From: Cordilura impudica
Taxonomy: Eukaryota; Arthropoda; Insecta; Diptera; Scathophagidae
NCBI GenBank assembly: GCA_963682025.1
Contig: OY821518.1
Location: 32,506,032 to 32,570,031, forward strand
Length of the DNA: 64,000 nt
Reading direction: 5' to 3'
Shown here in pieces: positions 58,230 through 64,000 of the stretch; position 1 is the stretch's first letter; each line of letters opens with the position of its first letter. The translations under genes and the position numbers were made by a program. Below the pieces are notes generated by a model. It did not search any database and was not told where the DNA came from. It worked only from the letters and a program-made list of their open reading frames with translations.

Positions 58230-58445
58230 TTGAAATCACGGCAGCTATCGAACCGATTTCGAAGATTTTAACTAGCAGCCTGCTCAGAATGTCAGTGAAA
58301 CATTTGCCTTAAAAATGACTGACCCTACTAATGTGTTGAGGTCGTTATCCTGATTTCCACAGACGGACAGACGGACATCGCTCTATCAACTCTGCTTGTT
58401 GTAAGGATCATGAATGTAAATATTTTTGGGATGCAAATTTTTTTT
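58230..58445 (-). mobile_element. GTCY-type element, 5' fragment
   Basis: Reverse reading has TTGATCCTTACAACAAGC-like sequence, GATGTCCGTCTGTCCGTCTG and TGGAAATCAGGATAACG, followed by diverged sequence with GAAATCGG. Confidence 0.6.
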
Positions 58446-58691
58446 CACAATATTACACAGTAATATTGTATTTCCCAAGTTCAAATCTTAATTACTGGAG
58501 ACCTTGGTAAAATTTGGGAGTCAAATTTAATGCGTTAGATATGTCCCTTTTGTTTAAATCCCATCATGAAATTTGTATATTTTAGTATAAATCTCATTTT
58601 CTACCCCATTACAGTTCCCCCATAGAGTAAAAATGATTTTGTTTTATTTATTTATACCCTAAACGCCACAGTGCACAGTGCATATGTGTAT

Positions 58692-60949
58692 TAGGGGTAT
58701 AACTTTTTTACATTTTTCGCGAATTTCAAAAGGTACCTATCATAGCTGTATAGACCATGCAAAAATATGATAAACTACGTCATTACTTTTTCGCTGACGT
58801 TAAAAAAATTTCCCGCCACCAATGCGATGAAGTTTGTAGTTTACACTTTTTATTATTTAGAATTATATATTAAACTTAGACCAAAATAGCTTAATTTTTA
58901 TACGCCAGGAGCGCAAAATGTAACAGTATTAGTGTTTATTGTTAAAGTCGATAATTGAAGTAGTTTCTAGGATGCAGGGATCTAAAGATAAAGACTGCAA
59001 ATCATACATAATAAATTTAAAAAAAAATTTTTTTTTTTCAAAATTTTAAATTATTATTTTTTTAATAAAAATCAAATTGAAGGAGGCCCTGTAATTAATG
59101 ATAGTTATTAGTTCATATAATTAATATTTTATTTAAAAGCTTTTGATTTCGTTTGTGTTATTTTTCGCTCTTCATAAAATGTCTAATAAAAATAGCTTTT
59201 TAAGTACTCAAAAAAATGTCATAACGTGGACTAAGTCATTAAAAACACTTGAAAGTAAAAACAATAAGTTTGCGATAATAAAAAGTGTTGACAAATCTTT
59301 GTCCGAGTTAAAAAGAATGCCTTACTTAAAGAAGAAAAGTGTAAAACAAAAAGATACGATATTATATCGAAAGAATTAATAAGTTTGTGTAACAAGAATC
59401 GTGTACCAGCATTTGCATTAAGATCTATAAAAAGAAAAGTAAAAAAATTGATACAAAACTATCAAAAATTTTTAAAACATTCAAAAAGCCGCGATTTTAA
59501 TAAAATGTTTACTATAACGTCCAAAATAAACGATCACGAATTTAGTGATAGTAATGGCGACATGAAAAAAACCAGTACCGAAATAGATTATGAGCTTAAT
59601 AGCAGTAGTGACTCTAATTTTGAATCTGGTATAGAATATGACTCAGTTAGTGATGATGACAATTACACACCTCCAGGAAGAGAAAAAAATGTGAAGAAAT
59701 CTTTAAATCCAGCTGTTAACCTACTAACTCAAGTACATGTTAGCACAAAAAAAGCTGCCAAAATTTGTAAGCATCTAGCAGAATCAGGAGTTAATAAATC
59801 AACACCATCCCAAGCCGGTAAATATAAAGCTGTGGTGAATAATAAAAAATGAATGCAAATAAATAAAATTAGCCGTACTTGTTTTGGACAATGGTAAAGC
59901 CTTAACCTTATTTAATGGTATTAAAGAAGTTTTGAATAAATTCAATTTATGGAATTCAATAAAAATGATCGTTTGCGATACGACCAGCATAAACACTGGA
60001 AAAAAAATGGAGTTGTAACTCTTTTCCAGAATCATTGTGTATCAATGGGTTTAGTTCCACCACAATATATTGGCTGCCAGCATCATATTCTTGATCTTGT
60101 ATTAAGACATATAATGGACGAATGCTTGGAAGGAAAGCCTTCCTCGCCTAATATTTGTTATGATTTTGTTCACGAATTGATAAATAACTACGAAGAAAAG
60201 TTACAAACAGAATGAAGAACGAATCAAAGTTGAACACATAAATTGGCGTGATGATATGCAGCACTTATATGAACTTGGTCAATCTTTTACATACTATCAG
60301 AAAAAAAAAAATTTCCATACATTAACTTTAAAGCAATACCACCAATACACAATGCTCGATGGAACTCGAGAGCCATTTTAGCAATATTGACCTTTATACT
60401 TATTCCAAAATACCGCCAAAAATTATATAACATTTGTGAGTTCGTATGTGGTCCGTGGTACGATGTTTGGTTTTCCGATCATTGTTTTTAAGAAAATAAT
60501 TTTGAGGCTCTAAAAAAATCTTTATTAATAACATATAAGAGCGCTCGTTAATGTTTTTTTTAGACATTGGGTTCAGGAACCATCAGCGATAACGGGGCAG
60601 CAACGAAGCAACATATGTGCTGAAAGAGCAATCAAAACGGTACAGGATATTTATCCGCTATGTAAATCTTCACGCACATTAAATTTGAAGTTAATTTCAT
60701 ATAACAAATAGTTATGTAAAAGTGTAAATGTTTGTTCAATTTTAATTTATGTACTTAGAATAAATGAAGAAAATTAATTTAAAAAAAAATTAAATATTTT
60801 TTTTCTTCTTGAGGACTTTTAGAAATTAGCTTGGCGGCGGGAACTTTTTTTGCGCAAATGACCTCGGAATATGATTTTTATGGTCAAAACATAATGGGCT
60901 ATAACGTAGTTATGGGTACTAGTAATGCAAAAAAAAAGTTATATCCCTA
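58692..60949 (+). mobile_element. hAT-like transposon, 2258 bp, perfect 8-bp target duplication
   Basis: Target duplication ATGTGTAT at 58684-58691 and 60950-60957. TIRs are TAGGGGTATAACTTTTTT on the left and TAGGGATATAACTTTTTT from the right (17 of 18). A GGCGGGAA-like motif (CCCGCC...) lies inside both ends (58812, 60835). It carries a broken transposase on the plus strand. Confidence 0.9.
59162..60710 (+). pseudogene. hAT-like transposase (divergent group), broken
   Basis: ATG at 59162 (MSNKNSFLSTQKNVITWTKS). A frameshift near 59350 leads into LCNKNRVPAFALRSIKRKVK and an acidic stretch. After a stop at 59849 comes LDNGKALTLFNG and MIVCDTTSINTG (second catalytic-type Asp). One A is missing from the A-run at about 60000, and the next frame has GLVPPQYIGCQHHILDLVLR, the hAT-type C..H motif, then NWRDDMQHLYELGQSF, ARWNSRAILAILT and ICAERAIKTVQDIYPLC, which resemble the hAT Trp and dimerisation regions. 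It ends at 60708-60710. The sequence is far from Ac/hobo/Hermes types, but the 8-bp target duplication and TIRs settle the superfamily. At least four lesions. Confidence 0.78.
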
Positions 60950-61699
60950 ATGTGTATCAGTTTGTCATTCCGTTTGCAACACATCTAAAAATGAATTTGC
61001 GGCCACATGAATTATATATTATTGATCCTTATAATCACTCGGGTTGATATAGTGATGTTAGTCTCTGCATCTGTTCGTATGTCTGTCTGTCTGTCTATTG
61101 AAATCACGCTCATTCACAAAATAAACAATTTACATTGAAAAACTTCGGATATTTATGTTTGTTAATATTTTGAACTCACTGGGATTTAAATGGTGCAAAT
61201 CTGGCATCATTGTGCCTAGATATGGTGACACCTCCTAAAATTTATTGTGTTTGTTGTAATAATTTAGTATCAGGTTTATCCAATTGTTTACTTTTTCAAA
61301 TATTTTGTTTATATTTATTAAAAATATTGCAAAGATTCGGCATAGTCGAATTTAGTTATTTAGAAGGCCTATCCAATGGATTTGAAATATTGAATATTTC
61401 TTGAGTAATTAAGGTTTGTATCTCGGGAAAAATGGAATTTATAATTTGAGGTCATCAAAGTTTCTTCTAAACTAATAATTTTTATTGTGAATAATTTTGC
61501 TTAGTAGGTTAGTACTCTTCTGATTTTGTGAAAATAAATCACAAGAGCAAAAAAATTATAGTGCATAACTACATTTTTTGAACAAATTCGATTTTAGCGA
61601 CCCCGTACCAATCTCCAAAATTCTAGAAAAAAATCTCAAAAATCTTTTGGGCTTTAAGAATTCATATTCCGCTTTAGGAGTTGCAAAAAGAAACAAAAA

Positions 61700-62339
61700 A
61701 CAAGTAAGAAAATTATAGAAGGTTTAGACCGACTACACGATACCTTCGGATATGAAAAAATTCATATCGGATGCTATATTTATATGAGGCCCAGGTCGAA
61801 AAATGGACCGATCCTGATCATATTTGGTGAGGTCATTTATTTTTTGCAAAAAAACTTATACAAACCAAATTTGAGAAAAATCTGTACAATATTATTGTTT
61901 TTTGATATATTTAGGTGAAGATCGGGAATCAGTTTTATATGGGGGCTATGATTAAGTATTGTCCTATAGGGTTTATTTCTGTACTACTGATAAATGGATA
62001 TAATAAACATACAAAAATATGATAATTTGGATATTATGGCATTTTAAGTCGATCTCTGTATGGGGACTAGGTCTGAACATGAACCAATTTCAATAGCGTT
62101 CCTCCAATGGCCGATAAAAGCTTATACCCAAAATATCATCAAAATTATTAACATTTGCGACCTGTAGTTTGATTACAAAGTTTACATGGACAGACAGATG
62201 GACGGAAAGACAGACAGAAGGACGGACGGAGATCGCTAAATCGACTCTGAATCAATTTCTGATCGGTATAATAAAAGATTGATCTAGGTCAAATATTTTT
62301 GGTAGTTATTACACACATCACCCTGATCACATAGTGGTA
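61700..62339 (+). repeat. GACCGACTATA-family repeat interrupted by a Helitron
   Basis: AAGTAAGAAAATTATAGAAGG, TCGGATGCTATATTTATATG, GTCTGAACATGAACCAAT and CATAGTGGTA (62330-62339). Its last bases TAGGGTATAAAAAC resume at 62913 after the Helitron insertion. Confidence 0.82.
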
Positions 62340-62912
62340 TCTATAATATTAATAGGCCTAGGTACAACGTATTCACAACAAATTAGCATTTCTGCCAGCT
62401 GTCCTCAAGGCTCATGCCTTTCTCCAATTTTATATAATATCCTTTGATTTTCATATATTCTAATTGCGTTACATCAATATTTGCAGATGATACGTCAATT
62501 CTATTTTCGGATACATATTCAGCGGACACGATTACAAACTTACAATTGGCTCTTACTGGTTTGAACAATTATCTATAATATTAATAGGCTAGGTGATTTT
62601 TTGTTACCGATGTTTTGTTCTACCGTTTTAACCCGATTTTGACCAAACGTATATTATTTGAAAGGTATTTCTTTTTATCTGTTCACCAGATTTACAGATT
62701 TTTAAATTTTTTCGTTTATTTTAAGTAAATTGCATTTAAAATTGCTACTAACACATACATAAAATTATACATATGCTATGTGTGTGTTAATTAAATTTGT
62801 TAATGAGATTCTTATCTTCATTCACAATAATAATAAACCAAAAAAGTGTTGGTTTGAGAACTGGCTAAGTTGAAAAATAAAATTGCCTAGAAATTGCACT
62901 GGAATTTGTTAG
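62340..62912 (+). mobile_element. Helitron-like element carrying a captured reverse-transcriptase piece
   Basis: A 5' end TCTATAATATTAATAGGC at 62340, about 210 bp of foreign sequence, a second 5' end TCTATAATATTAATAGGC at 62572, the usual family body, and a 3' end TTAG at 62909-62912 (CTAG with one change; the hairpin is eroded). The host repeat reads ATAGTGGTA before and TAGGGTATA after, so the insertion is cleanly between A and T. Confidence 0.8.
62393..62571 (+). pseudogene. Jockey-type reverse transcriptase fragment inside a Helitron
   Basis: Plus-strand frames read SCPQGSCLSPILYNI (the palm B' region, PQGS.LSP.LYNI) and, after a frameshift near 62440, NCVTSIFADDTSILFSDTYS, containing the ADDT catalytic box, followed by ITNLQLALTGLNNYL. 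Only about 60 residues are kept, without endonuclease or 3' end. The minus-strand frame over the same bases is an artefact. Confidence 0.75.
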
Positions 62913-63002
62913 TAGGGTATAAAAACGTTTTGGTGAAATACCCTACTGTACACCATTGGGAAAAGAGAGAAAAAACAGCAAATAGATTGTGTTTGTCTAT
63001 TT

Positions 63003-63330
63003 TATTATACCCTCCACTCGAGTGTGCAGAGGGTATATATAAGTTTGTCATTCCGTTTGTAATAATTATAAAAAAATTTTGGACCCCATAAAATATATAT
63101 ATTTGTGATCCTTATAACAACCGGAGTTGATGTAGCGATGTCCGTCTGTCCGTCTGTGGAAATCACGATGACGGCATCAATCTGGCAGCTAGGGTGCTCG
63201 TTGACATAAAAAATGCTTCATTAACATCCTGAGAAGTTTGCTGTTTGAAATCGTCCAAATCGGTCAATTAGGGCCCGAGATTTGAATAAAGAACTAAAAA
63301 AAGTCTTGAAAAAAATATAATTTTCTATGT
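63003..63330 (+). mobile_element. GTCY-type (mini-me-like) element
   Basis: TATACCCTCCACTCGAGTGT, AGTTTGTCATTCCGTTTGTA, TGATCCTTATAACAACCGGA, GTCCGTCTGTCCGTCTGTGG, then TCGTCCAAATCGGTCAATTA. The 3' end is not clear; 63331-64000 holds related phrases (GATCACGCCCTCAATGGG at 63352, GTTTCAGATCGATTGGATCA at 63716) but no gene. Confidence 0.7.
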
Positions 63331-64000
63331 TGTTCTTGTCACGATCACGCCCTCAATGGGATAGATAAGGTGATCATTTTTAGTGAGAATGATTCAACAA
63401 ATTCATGGGAAGATTTCTATTTCAAAAATCATTAAAATCGGTGGAACAGGTCCAGGGAAATCTCTGAAAAAGTAAAAAAAAAAATGAAAAATATGATGTT
63501 TCTATATTGTTCTTGTTGTTATTCTAAATGTTGTATTGTTGTCATAGCTGGACTTGTTGTTTTTGTGGTCGTTGTGGTAATAATGTAATAAAAACTAACC
63601 CTTTGTACATTTTTTTATCAACTCTGGTAGAAAACTTTAAAAGTTTCCATTGTTTTGGCATCACTAAAAAAATTTACTAGATCATTTCTGTCATTGCCAC
63701 GAGCCTGCCTGCAAAGTTTCAGATCGATTGGATCACGGGAAAGGGGCTAAAATCGATCCAAAATTTTTCGACAAGCAGACCTACAAGTTAACATAAAGTG
63801 AGTAAAAAATTCACCAGCATCTAAAGCAAATAATGCTAAAATATGTACCTAGTTGTTAATAAAAAAAAAACAATGTAAATTTAGCAAAAAAAAATTTTAT
63901 ATATTAATTTATTTAAAGAGAAAAACACAAAAATAACGTTTGATATTGTATTTTTTGTGTGTAATATTTACATATACATACATACACACACATATTAAAT

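Larger units (their letters stand above)
58655..61355 (+). mobile_element. GTCY-type element hosting a complete hAT
   Basis: The left piece (TACCCTAAACGCCACAGTGC, to ATGTGTAT) and the right piece (ATGTGTATCAGTTTGTCATT, TTGATCCTTATAATCACTCG, GTCTGTCTGTCTGTCTATTG, TATGGTGACACCTCCTAAA, ATTCGGCATAGTCGAAT) make one element of about 440 bp once the hAT is removed. Confidence 0.75.

Overview
The window is AT-rich, intron-bearing eukaryotic DNA from a fly, most likely a calyptrate (blowfly/house-fly type). The reasons are the protein matches, the short introns, the dipteran GTCY-type (mini-me-like) repeats and the very high transposon load. There is one real host gene, at the left edge: PLAA (Drosophila Plap), on the minus strand, with exons 1-3 inside the window and the rest to the left. 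No rRNA, tRNA or CRISPR was recognised. Everything else I can name is transposon, repeat or pseudogene. All calls are by eye, without searches.

Region by region. 1-10.4 kb: two tandem units of about 5.1 kb. Unit 1 (1-5.2 kb) holds PLAA exons 1-3, and unit 2 (5.2-10.3 kb) holds a dead copy with its introns kept. Unit 1 also carries a hAT element (2523-4896, near-perfect 8-bp target duplication) into which a 1.29-kb Tc1/mariner element has jumped (2628-3914). Unit 2 also carries a GTCY-type element swollen by about 1.4 kb of a 7-bp satellite. 12.4-18.4 kb: a degenerate 16-18-bp minisatellite centred on GTAC, interrupted by a 2.2-kb pogo/Tigger element and by four copies of a ~120-bp repeat. 18.4-33 kb: a patchwork of short non-autonomous Helitrons, a 0.54-kb MITE, foldback-like repeats, a ~0.75-kb repeat family, a Tc1 remnant, a Jockey-like RT remnant and one unexplained coding-like island. 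33-36.7 kb: the GTAC minisatellite again in inverted orientation, then a perfect 69-bp-arm hairpin.

37.8-44.9 kb: a nest. An old hAT element (KIAA1586-like transposase) is split by an RTE-like LINE, followed directly by a 2.67-kb element with terminal inverted repeats of nearly 600 bp and one open reading frame of a family I cannot place among the classical transposases. This is the best candidate for something not well described. 45-49 kb: a two-gene PIF/Harbinger remnant, a Helitron and a P-element/THAP9-like remnant. 49.1-54.7 kb: one GTCY-type element whose interior has expanded into kilobases of AAAAATG-type heptamers, with a 1152-bp tandem duplication inside it. 55-64 kb: more GTCY-type elements, one carrying a solo copy of the long inverted repeat, one carrying a complete 2258-bp hAT with a perfect 8-bp target duplication, and a Helitron that appears to have captured a piece of reverse transcriptase.

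The genes do not form a pathway. The story is of a duplicated ubiquitin-pathway gene beside repeat-rich DNA in which nested insertions can be ordered in time.
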